A stretch of 64,000 bases of DNA from Tubulanus polymorphus (Eukaryota; Nemertea; Palaeonemertea; Tubulaniformes; Tubulanidae), in NCBI RefSeq assembly GCF_964204645.1, contig NC_134031.1, positions 4,385,001-4,449,000 on the forward strand. The letters run 5' to 3'. How positions within the stretch are numbered: position 1 is the first letter of the stretch; every line of letters begins with the position of its first letter. The position numbers and the translations under genes are program-made. The notes below the pieces were generated by a model. That model made no database searches and had not been told where the DNA came from. It saw only the letters and a program-made list of their open reading frames with translations. Shown in pieces: positions 33,871-46,091 of the stretch.

Positions 33871-35450
33871 TGGGTGATGAAACACGTTATATTTCTGAGC
33901 GCGGGATTAGCTTTCGATGTCAGGTAATTGATGTTTAATGTATAAGCGTTATTGATCATTGAAAACGATATACCTATGTATATTCAGTATCTAGAAATTA
34001 TTCAATATGTATGTACCTGATTCATCCCTAGTTATTGAAGTGCACTTTTATGTTTCTCCATCTGCAGTGTTATCGTTTAGTGAAAACCCCATGCAGACGG
34101 GAGGTATCAGTTCGCGGTTCGTTTGTCCTGTCAGTGCTCAGTTCTTTGCGATCGAAAAATTTATTGTAGTATTTGAGCATTAAGATTTATAGAGTAGACT
34201 CCGTAGGCCTGTCCCTAGCCAGCCCTGCCAGTAGTTGGGAGTGTCAGTTAAGAAAAATCAGAAAAATTCATTCCAAGTCTCTTCATAGGTCCATCCATAA
34301 AATACTGCCAAAAGTCCTATCTTCGGTTGAATATGTATTTAGCATTATCTATACAGGAATTATTGATTTCCCGTCAGAAATACCTTTGGAAATTTGCAAA
34401 TATGTATGAACACCTGTTTCGTATTTTGAATTCTTAATCAGTGAATTATGAACTGCAAATGATTTAACACCTTATTTACCTATATTATAAGTATTAATTA
34501 TGTGTAACTACATCATGTGTATACTGATCGTAATTTCCAATGAGTAGTACTCAAAAATTATATTATTATTATGATTATTATTAATTATTATCTATATTTT
34601 TTCACTATTGTTTATATTGTTGAAATGCATGTCATTTGATGCGCGCTTGATCTTTTGTCAAAATATAAAATATTTAATAATAATGCGAAAAAGGTGTTTG
34701 TTTTAATTTTAAAAAGTCGGATATAGCAGATTGTGACCCCGTTTTAATCACTTGTCACAATTTTGTGTCGTGAGTTACTGATCTCTGCTGCCATCTGTTC
34801 GCAGTTGCTATAGTGAACGTTCTAGATGGGAGAAAAAACAACAGCCACCCGAGTAACCGGCCTTGATACAGAAACGATAAAAGGACAGAATCAGTCAGAC
34901 GACCTTGAAAATCCTGCGAACTTTCTGATCTAACTGGCTTTGTGAAGCTCGAAAATATTGTCGTTAGCACGCATATCCCTTCTTATTTAGCCAAACAAGA
35001 TCTTTTCAATATAAAGAACAGAAAAATGGATCTTTCTTGTGTAAATACACAGCGAGCTCTGTTTCAAACAATATTCTGTAAGGCTATCTTTTAACTAGAT
35101 ATTATCGCGTATAATGCCTTTGCGATTTGTGAGGCGTAGAATTAGTAATGCATAGACCTTGTCTGTAATAAAATTCACTGTTTAAAAAGAAACCTGTTAT
35201 CTCTTGGCACTAATAGTTTTTTTTCCACTTTTAACTGGTCATTCAACTTCACCGATATCACTTCAGAAAAATCTATAAGTACCCCCATTGATATAACAGA
35301 CCTAGCATAAAAATATTCTATGACTGGCAATGAGGATAATACATGAAATGGCATTATACATCGATAAATCAATAGTCGAAATTAAGATAAAGTGTCGGTT
35401 AAAAGGTGATAAAACGTGAGGGTTCATTATAGCTATACCATAGCATTCAG

Positions 35451-35705
35451 CTATGTATCATAGCAAATGTATTTAATGATCATCAATTTAGTCATAGGGG
35501 CCAGTGAACCCATGGCAAAGATTTTTTTGTAAATTGTATTTTTTTCATTAGCAATAGTGCGGTGCAGTATTTTTTGCTCTTTCGATGGAATGAATTTGTG
35601 CGGAGGAAACACTGCAGACGAGTACAGCCACACTGCCTGATTCGATTTCTGCTTGTCTGCATCAGGAAACCAATTATCTTCATGTGTCGCCCCAACGTTC
35701 TCCAT
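35451..35705 (-). CDS. Possible small intronless protein, 84 aa
   Basis: The ATG at 35705 opens a frame of 84 codons closed by TAG. The product starts MENVGATHEDNWFPDADK and contains QAVWLYSSAVFPPHKF. It has a basic middle (EKNTIYKKIF) and ends with a moderately hydrophobic MGSLAPMTKLMIIKY. Codon and residue use look more coding than the surroundings, and no repeat overlaps it. There is no signal peptide. The hydrophobic C-terminus could be a short membrane anchor. The family was not recognised. It could also be the last exon of a longer gene or chance. Confidence 0.35.
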   Translation of the reverse strand: MENVGATHEDNWFPDADKQKSNQAVWLYSSAVFPPHKFIPSKEQKILHRTIANEKNTIYKKIFAMGSLAPMTKLMIIKYICYDT

Positions 35706-37825
35706 ATCGATTTCCGCTCGTAAAAAAAAAGTTTTTCCTCGAGTAAAAAGTCTGAATCGATACTTTCTATCGACAGAATATTAAAAAATGGCTACATATG
35801 CAGAACGTTTCACATTGCAGCGACAGAAGCTTTTCAACTAGTTGAAAGACAACACTAGTCTGGATACAAAACAAAAAAAAATAACTGATATTTTTACAGT
35901 GAAAGAACATCTATCTGAATCAACTTGCCCTGCTTAAAATTATAATATTCGTTCACTGATGATCATTGTGTTTGTGCACTGTTTTGGCGACAGCTTTAGT
36001 GTCTGCAATGAGTCGCCTCACTACCTCACTATTGTTCATATGAAAAAACATCTACTTTGTATTATGTTCAGCGGCAATAAACGAAGCCCACACTTTCTCA
36101 GAATTATAACATGATACAAATCTGGGTAGCTAGTGGGAACCAATGTTACACTTTTGTAAGCTATTTCCATAGATGAGACGTAATGATTTTAGATGACTTA
36201 GGATCCCTGTCGGCAAAAGAAACATTGAATTTCCAAATAACCTTCAGCGTCTGTCATTCAACAACTGACTCCAAAATAATAACATACATCAACGATGAAT
36301 GATCATTTAACAGCTTTAGTTTATTCCTCTATAACTAACCAGCATGGCTCCTATTATGTACAACATTCAAGGCCTTTTTCAAACCTGCACAAAACCGGCC
36401 ATACACATGATGCCTAAACCTTGTTGGTGGAACACCTTGTTGGTGTATACACTTCCAAATTCCGAAGTCACATCAGCCTTAGCTACGGGCAAGGACCGAT
36501 TCATACCTTCCCTTACAATAATGGATTAATTATCCCAATTTAGATGTCATAATTCGCATTACTCTTAAGTATGAATCAGTCCCTGGCAAGCTACCAACAG
36601 GCCTTCAGTCAAATCTTGTCTTTTTCATTTTCAAATGCTGCAGAGCGCGAGTACAATGAGTAACAAGTATGCCTCATTCAGAAAGTGGAGAAATTATTTT
36701 TTCCAAGGCCAAAGTTCAAAGAAATGTACAATATACATATATTTTCTGAATAGATTTTCCAAATAGGCCGCCTATCGATATAGTTTTCGGTTTTTGTACA
36801 TAGTTGTTTTTGGTTTCGAGATAACTCGCACGTACTCCGCAGTTAACAAAATCTGATTCTCGATTGTGACTTAAAAGACTACATCGAAAAAAACTCACTG
36901 TTCGATATCATAGTTCACGAATATAGACAAATTCTTAACGATAAAGAAAAGTCGTTATTGTTACGAAATAGAAGAATTTCGACGCAACTTTCACTAAAAA
37001 TCGATCGACGAATATATAGCGCTCACAAAATATAATCACCGTCGACAACGAGCCCGAATTTCTCCCGAAGCCCGTTCGCTTCGGAATCAACGAGGCTTAG
37101 AGTAAAACCGAACCAACAAATCAACAGCGAAATAGCAAGATCGAACTTTACAATACTTCGAGATAATAAAGTAAAGAAATAATAGTAACGCAACTTCTCA
37201 TCTCACTCAACATCCACTATTTGTCACAAAGCATATTACATATATGTATATATATCTATATATTAAAACGTTTTTTTTTAATGCCATGATATAATCAAGC
37301 TTGAAATACATCAAGTTAGAATTGCTGCCATATATGCTTTAGATGGTTGTTACGACGAGTGGCCACTTATATGTTGCTACGTACGTTTTAAGGAAGCGAA
37401 AAACGTAGATGTCATTCTACAGATATTCACGGCTAAATAATGTAATGAATTGGTGGATGAACCGACTACCGAGTTTAGCTGTTGGCTGATTGAATATGTT
37501 ACACGAAAAACGGAATTAGCACCATCTATGGACAAAGCACGTGACAATAAGTGAATTATTAAAAACCCAAACAACCAACCACTACGTATGTACAGAGATG
37601 CCGTACAAGCACAAAAAATATCCTCTTAAAGCCCCGTTATAGGCTAACAATAAAAGGCTGTAGCATGCGGGGTGGGTAAAATCTCGAAATTTCAAGATCA
37701 CATACTCAGATCTGCATCTGCGAACCGTTTTTTTTTCTGGATATCTATGGAATCGAGAGATTACGGTATAGAACCCCTATTGCCCCCTCCACACGCTACT
37801 GGCCAACAATATCTATCCCTATCGT

Positions 37826-37861
37826 GTGTGTATATATATATATATATCTATATATATATAT
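37826..37861. repeat. TA-rich microsatellite
   Basis: GTGTGTATATATATATATAT followed by CTATATATATATA. Confidence 0.8.
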
Positions 37862-40800
37862 ACATCATCAATCACAGAATTGTCTTTACAGTTGGTTCCA
37901 CAGGTCACGAAAATAGAACATTACTTATTACAAGAAGTATCGTCGTATACATACTACCGTATAAGCACAAATGTATATGCGTTATATCTTACACAATTTT
38001 GCGAAGCCTAGAAATAGATAAACATTCTTTCAGCCTGATAGAACGGTTTCATTCATTAATATCTATATTCACACAAATCTACGTACGATGGCCAATATTT
38101 CGCTAATCTATTTATATATTACAGCAGATTTTTGTAGTTTTTTGGACCCAGAAGCATCAGGCAATGATAAAATATGTACAGATATATCACCATATGTGTG
38201 TGTGTGTGTGTATGTGTCCGTTTGTGTGTAGCGGTAATTTTCCTTCAGACACAACCAGTCATTGTGTCGAAAAAAAGAATGACAACCTATTTTCGATGAA
38301 AAGGCGCCAACCACCGGTTTTTCGAGCCTTTTGCCTTTATATTCGACGCCTGCGAGTTTACGTCGTCGGCCGGTGAATATTCCGATCATGCACCGACTGT
38401 AGAATATATAATCCAAGGTCAAATAAGTAATTCATTTATCCGTGCGGTTCCCGGTGCTACGCGATGGGCCACGCGAATCAAAGAATTACCTGTTTCGTAT
38501 GTACATATATTTGAATGAGAAACCCTATAATAATTGTCAACATGACGCAAGCTTTAATTATTTACCGGTGTATATACAATACGGATGGCTGGGGTCGGGT
38601 ATACTATGGGTATATAAACAATAAGCAAATGCCATTTTTCGGGAGGTTTTAATCGAAAAGCTCTTTTTTTACAGCATTTTTCCTAAGAAGCGGAGACTTA
38701 AATCTACCTGAGTTTATGAGGCACTGGTCATGACGAATAACACATTCTAAACACGAAATTTCATGCCCCATATTTTTCTTATAGTATCATTTCCGAATTT
38801 TCAACATTGGCGCTAAGTCATATATTCATTCTCGTCTGATTCATCCATACTAGCCAGACCCACTTCAAATTCTCTGGAGAGCAGTCGACATGAGTTTCAA
38901 ACATTGCAGCGAAAACAGAATTACAAATTTCAATTTTTACGTCCGTTGTATTTTGAAGTGCTATTGTATTTTGAGAGGAACGCTTTTTCTACTGCATGCG
39001 TATACAAATAGAACTCCTACCACAAGCGATCACATATAAAAATGCTGAATTACGCACGCAATTACTGCATCGCTTGCTTTACACTCCGATTGCCCAAAGA
39101 TTACACATATTTGACTGTTTTCATACATCTGTTCTAGAAAATGCAGATTAAAAAACATACATTGGTAAAAGCCAAGTGTCCTGAGAAATAATTGTCATCT
39201 TGGGATTACAAATAAAGACCAGTCAGTTACGGTTATCATTTTTTCTGTTTACTGAATCATGGTTCCCACAGTTACTACATAAATTATTAATTCCCAGGTT
39301 TGTCCCTAGTATTCCATGGGTGATTTTTCAATTTTCCCAAATATGGAAAATGGGGCCTTCATTAAAATGAACAGATATCATCACACAACAGTCAACATTT
39401 TAGTGGCAACTGGTTGATAAAGGTGATCTTCTAAGGACATCGCTGAAGTAAATTGCCCTTGGCAAATGCAATACATGAAACGTACAGGAATTTCCGAAAT
39501 ATTTCCCCGATTCGTGGAAAATTTCTCTAATACCCAAACTGGGAAATATCATTCCACAATTCCCAAGTTATTCCCAATTTCCCTGTACTGTGGGAACCAT
39601 GACTGAATTTCATGAGCATCGCGGTTATCGTATTATTCCATGGAGTAGCCAATATATAATCACTACGCCGCATTTCGCGTAAGCCTCTGTCTAATACGCG
39701 ATGCCTAAAACCTGTTATACGAGAACGACTTCGTCATTTTATGAGCCGCCTTGAAAATAGATCGCCTCGTCTAGACGGTATATTACAATACGTCAGCTAG
39801 TTCATCGGATTCGTTGAAAACGAGCCATTGTTGAAATATTTCGCTTTAGAAATGTAGGAATTTGCGGTTTCGATAATATAACGATATAATTTCAAGCTGG
39901 CCGATCCCTGAGAATTTCTTTTTCGTTTATGAATAAAGCCAAGATTGGTACGTGTCGTAAAAACATCGAATACTTATATATATATTGATAAGTGTCTATT
40001 TGGCACTGGTGGGTAGTCCCCTGAAATTTTTAGGAAGATTTGAATTGATAATACAGCGATAAGTTAAGTATATATTTTTCTATTCAAAACCAATTCAACG
40101 AATATGTACTCTTATTCTTAAATTCAAATCAACCTCGTTTAAAATTATATCTACCGACTAATACCAATAATAATCCCTAACGCGCCAATTATCGAGTAAT
40201 TCTAGTTGGGTTTTTTCTGTCCCTCGTTACGGGGCGCGAAACGAATCGAGAAAACAATTCTCGGAAAACGTCAAGAAAACATGTGTCAAATGAATTGAAG
40301 TGTTCAGCGAAACACGACCTTCTGTCCCGAGTTCGGAAAATCATCGATTTCGAAAGCAACAACTGAAAAGACTTCAGTTAAAAGCAGAAAATAGCACTTT
40401 CACCAGAGAAAGCAGGTACATAGGATATCGCATACAACAAAGGGAGAGGATAGTACCACCCCCCCTCCTCCCCCCCACCCGATTAACATGAGAAAATATT
40501 GTCATTTGATGAACATGAAGAATGAAAGACGATAAAATATGAACAAAATGAATGGAATGAATGAATGAATGACGGATGTATATAAAAACATAACAACTAT
40601 TTATTTTTCATAGTAGTTTAAATAAGAATTATTTGATAGCTGAAATATTTCAACCTCGAGTGTGTTGTTTAATTTGAAGAGTACAAGCTGTTCTAGCTGT
40701 TGCTACTATTGACAAAACTTGTATGGGAACCCGGCTTCCCCCCCTCCCGGAGACTGTGCAAACATCATTATGTCGTCACGTCACACGGTGAACTCTCGAC

Positions 40801-41631
40801 GGAGCGCTTATTTTCACAGTTATACTCAACGTCATTTACATTGAACGTGGCATCCAATGAAATCGACTAATTAAACAGTGAAAAGAAAACGAATATCGCG
40901 ACGAATTCGCGATGGATGAGACGGACAAGTTTTTTTCCCCTAACAAATCGAATGAAACCCATCTACCAGATGTACGCATACACTATACATATAGCTATCG
41001 TCGACATGTCAATGCAGGTGTAAGGACTTGAACAAGTTCCGAAAACAGCTGATATCGAACGTACTTCACCACGAAACCATTGTACCCCTACATACGAGTA
41101 ATTAACAAGTACAACCATATGTTGTCGGTATTCTGGAATCATTCATAATTATGAGCCCACCAATTGACAGAGTGGTAATACTTTGAATCAAGCTGTTCCG
41201 ACGATAGTCCTTAGGCCTTTTTCATTTAATTACCTGTAGTACGGATCTGCCTCCCAGGCTTCTGCAAACATCATATAATTTAAAAAAAATATATATTTCT
41301 TTAGCCCTTTGTGTTTTTCGTCAGAATTTTTCCAAGAATTTATGTGGAAAATGCTCAAAAAATAGAAAAAAAAACTTTATTTTTTTTTCAGTTCCCTTCC
41401 AACAACTATTATCAGAAAAAGATTTTTCCTTCGCCCTCCAATTATTTTCTTGAATAAAATAAAATGATCCGTACACCAAGTAATCAAAAAGAAGGGCTTA
41501 TTGGCTGTTTCGGTATGAGGGATTCAAGTTTCTTCAAAATTACTACATTATATCACGCTTGCGCGCCACACGGCTTCGAAATTAAAAAATGGAAATCATT
41601 TCTCGCGCAATTAAACTAAAAGCTGAAGCAC

Positions 41632-41653
41632 AGAGAGAGAGAGAGAGAGAGAG
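41632..41653. repeat. GA dinucleotide microsatellite
   Basis: Eleven GA/AG units in a row. Confidence 0.9.
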
Positions 41654-41979
41654 TTGTCAGCATGAAAGATGATATATACATACATATACACTAGGATACC
41701 CGTAATGAATTATAATGAGCCGGCGCCAGTCAACCGTTACTATGACAACTACTACGAGCCGGCCAGACAGAACTAATGTCCCAACGAATTAACAATCGAT
41801 CGATAATGACACAAGACGAAGTGTTTGACGATGACAGCGGCGGCGGCGGCGTCTGATAGATTGAGGGATATAGTCGGCTGTCTGTCCATTAATGAATGGA
41901 CGACGACGCATGAACACCAGACAGAGAGACATCCGACTGAATTGCTACAAACGTCGAGCCAGTCGTTGTATAACGACTA

Positions 41980-42111
41980 CAGGGTTCAGTTTCACGAAAA
42001 AGTAAACCTTAAATTTTCGGTGTAGTTGCCATTGGTTACTTCACGTTTTCAATGAGGACAACAATTCAAACTGAACTGATTTAAGCTTAAACTTTTTCAT
42101 GAAACCGACCG
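41980..42111. mobile_element. Foldback element R3, first tandem copy
   Basis: The left arm CAGGGTTCAGTTTCACGAAA is inverted at the right as TTTTTCATGAAACCGACC, across about 132 bp. The inner half is the same as in the next copy (CATTGGTTACTTCACGTTTT, ACAACAATTCAAACTGAAC). No ORF. Confidence 0.65.
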
Positions 42112-42246
42112 CAGGGCCCAGTTTCACGAAAGAGTTAAACTCAAATTTTTGGTGTAATCGCCATTGGTTACTTCATGTTTTCAATGCTGACAACAATTCA
42201 AACTGAACCGTTTTAGGCTTAAACTTTTTCGTGAAACTGGGCCCTG
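42112..42246. mobile_element. Foldback element R3, second tandem copy
   Basis: CAGGGCCCAGTTTCACGAAA at the left and TTTCGTGAAACTGGGCCCTG at the right form a perfect 20-bp terminal inverted repeat. The element is 135 bp and abuts the first copy directly. It has no coding capacity. Confidence 0.8.
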
Positions 42247-43112
42247 GACTCGGTTCCGACGAACGAATTCAACTATATTTACGGTAAACCTCGCTCTACT
42301 TGGACAAGACCAACTCAATTGAATCGAATTATTGCGACTTTCTAATGTATTTTCCCATCCTCATATCGCTTATCTCGTACCTTAGCCAGTTCGTCCGAGT
42401 TAGCGGCGACGTTTACCGTACGATCGCGCTGAATTCAGTTCGTTTTTCAAAAAAGGGCTAACGTTTCAACTAGAATTGGGAACCCGGAACCGTCAAAGCA
42501 CACTTCAGGTTTACGCCGGCTATAGCTGCATTAACCGCGATTGTTAGCTCGTTTTCGTCTTCCGTAACAAACACGGAATAACGGCATTTTCCATCGATTT
42601 CGATGCAGTATACATCGTATACATTTTACTATATATATTATATGTACAGATATAACCAAATGGTATATATATAATATATATATATATATATGACTCGCTT
42701 TTAATCAATTGTCATTTTAGTTGTTTGACTCATACACAACGCAATACTAGAAGCAGGTACAATGATAATAATGATAACTTTTCATAATATACAGACAGCA
42801 GATTGATTGGCAAAACTATTCGTAGAAGTATTGGCGACAGTCTTGGCCCCTCGGATAAGACAGCAACGCGAAAACCGCGTCGCGGTCGGGACAATTACCG
42901 CGCGAAAATCAGTAACAACATCGACGATGTTTCGACCGATTCAGAAATATGGCGGCGCCATAAAATACGTGTCGTGCGCATGCAATAAATCCTCCGCTCG
43001 CATTTAAAACGCGGAGGGAAAATTTACGGATTTCGTAATCTATCGACAGGCGACTCCGCTCGACGTATCGTCCCGTTCACGTGAATCGAAGGTCAGATAT
43101 CGCTACCTCATA

Positions 43113-43284
43113 AGCCGCGATCACACGGAGACGATATGGCCCGGGCCAAATTGGCACGGATCATGCTCGGGTCAATCATTTGTCTGGTGCTAAAATTTTG
43201 CTCGGGCCTGGTCCGACGTTTTTGATCGGGCCAAACAGGCTTGGGCCTATTTGGCACCCATGTGAACAGTTGTTCCGGACCAAA
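43113..43284 (-). mobile_element. R1 MITE, reverse orientation, internally deleted
   Basis: AGCCGCGATCACACGGAGAC at the left equals the right terminus of the 52061 copy when inverted. GGCACCCATGTGAACAGTTG followed by TTCCGGACC at the right equals that copy's left side. The middle is missing. Confidence 0.6.
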
Positions 43285-45289
43285 TTCAGTTTCGAAATAA
43301 ATTCAGGACACTGCCGACATCATTTCGGAAAAATGTTCTGTTTTTCATCGAGTCGGTCGGATCGGACTTTGCTCGAAGCGGAGTCTACCGTTCTATCTAG
43401 CTGATAGGACACAGTTTCCTTAGTCACACTCGCGCGGATCAACAACCTACGCGTACAATATGTATAAATAGATATTTTGATGACGTGAAAAAGCGAGTAC
43501 AGCCTCTTTACGACAGCGCAAAAAAAAGAACGAACAGATTTCGTATCAGCCACCCGAGGTAATGGTTGTGAATGGTATTGAAAATCTGTTCGTTTCTTAT
43601 GAAGTATAATCTACATGCATGCACACGTTTATCATGATAAGCTTTTTACACGTATTGTCGTTCATGAAACTGTGCACATATCGTAATGCGATTCGTCAAA
43701 ACTTCGTCAAACTTCCCCTATCACATTATCAACTCCGTTCTTTGAACGCGGTGTGTGTAAATATATATACACACATATACATATACACGATCCTTCACGA
43801 CTGCCATCGGTCGAACAATATGTATATCAACTAACCCGATATATTCTCAGTTTTACCATACAGGTAATAGAAAAGAATTCCATATTACCTTTACGGTAAT
43901 ACAACCAGTCTTATATACAACACTAATTATTTACATACGTATTACACATGTAAAATGCACACGATTATATCATTTATATATATATATATATATATTTATG
44001 AATAATAATAATAATAATAATAATAGCAATATATTCATTATTGATTTAGTAATTATAAGCAATGCTGGCATGAAATTTACTTACTAAGAATAGGTTAACA
44101 ACCTTTATAATGCTGCCTTTCACTAACCACGAGGACAGTTTCTCGAACGCACGTCCACACCGTACGATATCGATTCAGACAGCCATCGTTAATAAAATGT
44201 ATATCGTACACTCAAGAAGTTTCGCCGACTCCTAACAAATTCTCGCACACGTAATATTGTATTAATCATTAACAAAAAATGATAGTATAAAATACGTACG
44301 TTAAAAACGTTTCCACAGTTGAGACAGTACTCCTTCGTAAAATGATACCTTACAGCGTGGTCGACAATGCCCTATGAAGAAAATGGCACGCGAAATAACG
44401 TAAAATTCGAAACGATGGCCGTCAGTTATCGAGTACCGTCGTGCGTAGACAACGCGACCGGAAAACGGTCCCCTATACATGAACTTAAAATGTTCCGTGA
44501 CATTTGCGGATAAATCTCGTCAAACCGACGTAATCAAATAGATATCAGCGGGGAATTGACATTAGCGCACCGATGGCTGGATCACCTAACTGTACCAACA
44601 AGATAGCTTTTTAATGCGAATAACAGGATTACCCTTCCACTGCTGGAAACGAACACGCAGGCGCACGTGATTATTAGTGTAGACTATATATCCCACGTGC
44701 ACGATCGGATATACGCAGATCGTCGCGAATGCCACGGACACGCAAGCACGCGCATACAAGTAAATACATCAAAGTTTATCAAACAAGTACAACAGCACAG
44801 TAAGGCTGACGAAACTCACGAACCCGCCCGACTGACGACCGTTCAAACACCGATTCTAAAGCACAACCTCGTCAACACTGGCTTCTTAGACACCCGGATT
44901 AAGCATCTGGTTCAATGCGCGGTTTGCCGTTAAGACCCGCACTTTAAAAACCATTCTCGAAAAACGAGAGTTTTCAGGCGCGTTCGCATCAAAACTTTTC
45001 TTCTAGTGTAGACGGTAAAAACCGCGTTCGATGCAACGCTCGAGCTCCACAATTCACCTTGATCTCGAACTACATTAGATGCGGTTTCATACTAACCAAA
45101 CCGAGTGTAGTGTTGGCGCCAATTAGGCCAGTTTTAATTTTCAATGCTTATAGGTTAACGCTTTTGATAACGAAGCTACATCCCATTCTCGTTCCAAAAC
45201 AGAATCGGGATTATATCGGTGATCAGTCGGGCCGATCGGCGAGCAGGCTGCAAAAAGAAACCTCGTTATATCGCGTAAAACATTTAGCA

Positions 45290-45577
45290 CCATTCGTTTT
45301 ATTTATTTCATTAAAAGACCCGTAACAGAAAAATAAAGAAACCTCTCGAATCGCAATATTATAATAATATCAATCGCAAACGACGTCATTCAGCGACGAA
45401 CTACGTCGTCATAGTACGTAGATAATATTCGAACAGAAATCTTAGCGCGGATAGAAAGGGGAATAAAACGCCTCGCGCAGCTGCGACCACAGGCGCCCAG
45501 CAATCCGTTATTTTCTTAATAATTTCTGTCCATTGCTTAGACACGAATACATTCTCATATAACTTAACATTTATATA

Positions 45578-45629
<52 letters not shown>

Positions 45630-46091
45630 CTTTTTATATCTGGTCGGTCGGTTGGTTCGGTCGGTCGGTTCGGTCCGCGCGTGCGAGCAGGACAGCACGA
45701 GAAAGCAGCGCGCCACGACGACGACGACATCGACTATCAGTTCGGTTAAAACGCGATTGAAAAAAAAAGAAGAAGAAAACATAACTGCGAACTAACAACA
45801 CCGACAAGACGACACTACTACTGATCACAAATCGCTTCACGAGATATAAGAACCCCCACAACCTCAGCAACGGTCGCACGCGTATATATCCGACTAGCTC
45901 CCGTCTGTCGTTCGTCCGTCTGTGTTCCTATTCTTGTCGGACCCCTCTAACCCGCCGTATATTTAATATCAGCAAAAGCATGAAAACAAAAATACGTACA
46001 TACATAGCAGCGTCATAATATCTAGTTATACGTATATATTACTTTACGTAATGCCCAAAAGGTGGCGCCGAAAACGAGACGCCGGCTCTTA
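45290..46091 (-). other. Putative SKI/SnoN 3' UTR
   Basis: Left of the stop at 46092-46094 the first strong signals on the minus strand are overlapping AATAAA words at 45298-45307 (TTTATTTATT on the plus strand). That gives a 3' UTR of about 0.8 kb. It contains an AT microsatellite (45571-45623) and a CGGT/CCGA-rich tract (45641-45680). More distal sites to the left cannot be excluded. Confidence 0.35.
45571..45623. repeat. AT dinucleotide microsatellite
   Basis: About 50 bp of near-pure AT repeats, within the putative SKI/SnoN 3' UTR. Confidence 0.95.

Larger units (their letters stand above)
33871..45290. other. Intergenic region between aPKC and SKI/SnoN
   Basis: About 11 kb between two convergent genes. 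It is AT-rich, with short AT, GT and GA microsatellites (37826-37861, 38196-38215, 41632-41653, 42665-42692, 43977-44024), the R3 foldback pair and an R1 fragment. Apart from the ORF at 35451-35705 I see no exon I would defend. Part of the right side may be distal SKI 3' UTR. Confidence 0.5.

Noticed and set aside
36344-36529. Open frames on both strands around 36.4 kb
   Set aside because: The minus-strand reading is protein-like for about 45 codons, but it has no acceptor and the interval contains a small tandem repeat (CACCTTGTTGGTG).
44667-44933. 88-codon plus-strand ORF
   Set aside because: No motif and no splice sites. It lies left of the putative SKI 3' end, in sequence with no other coding sign.
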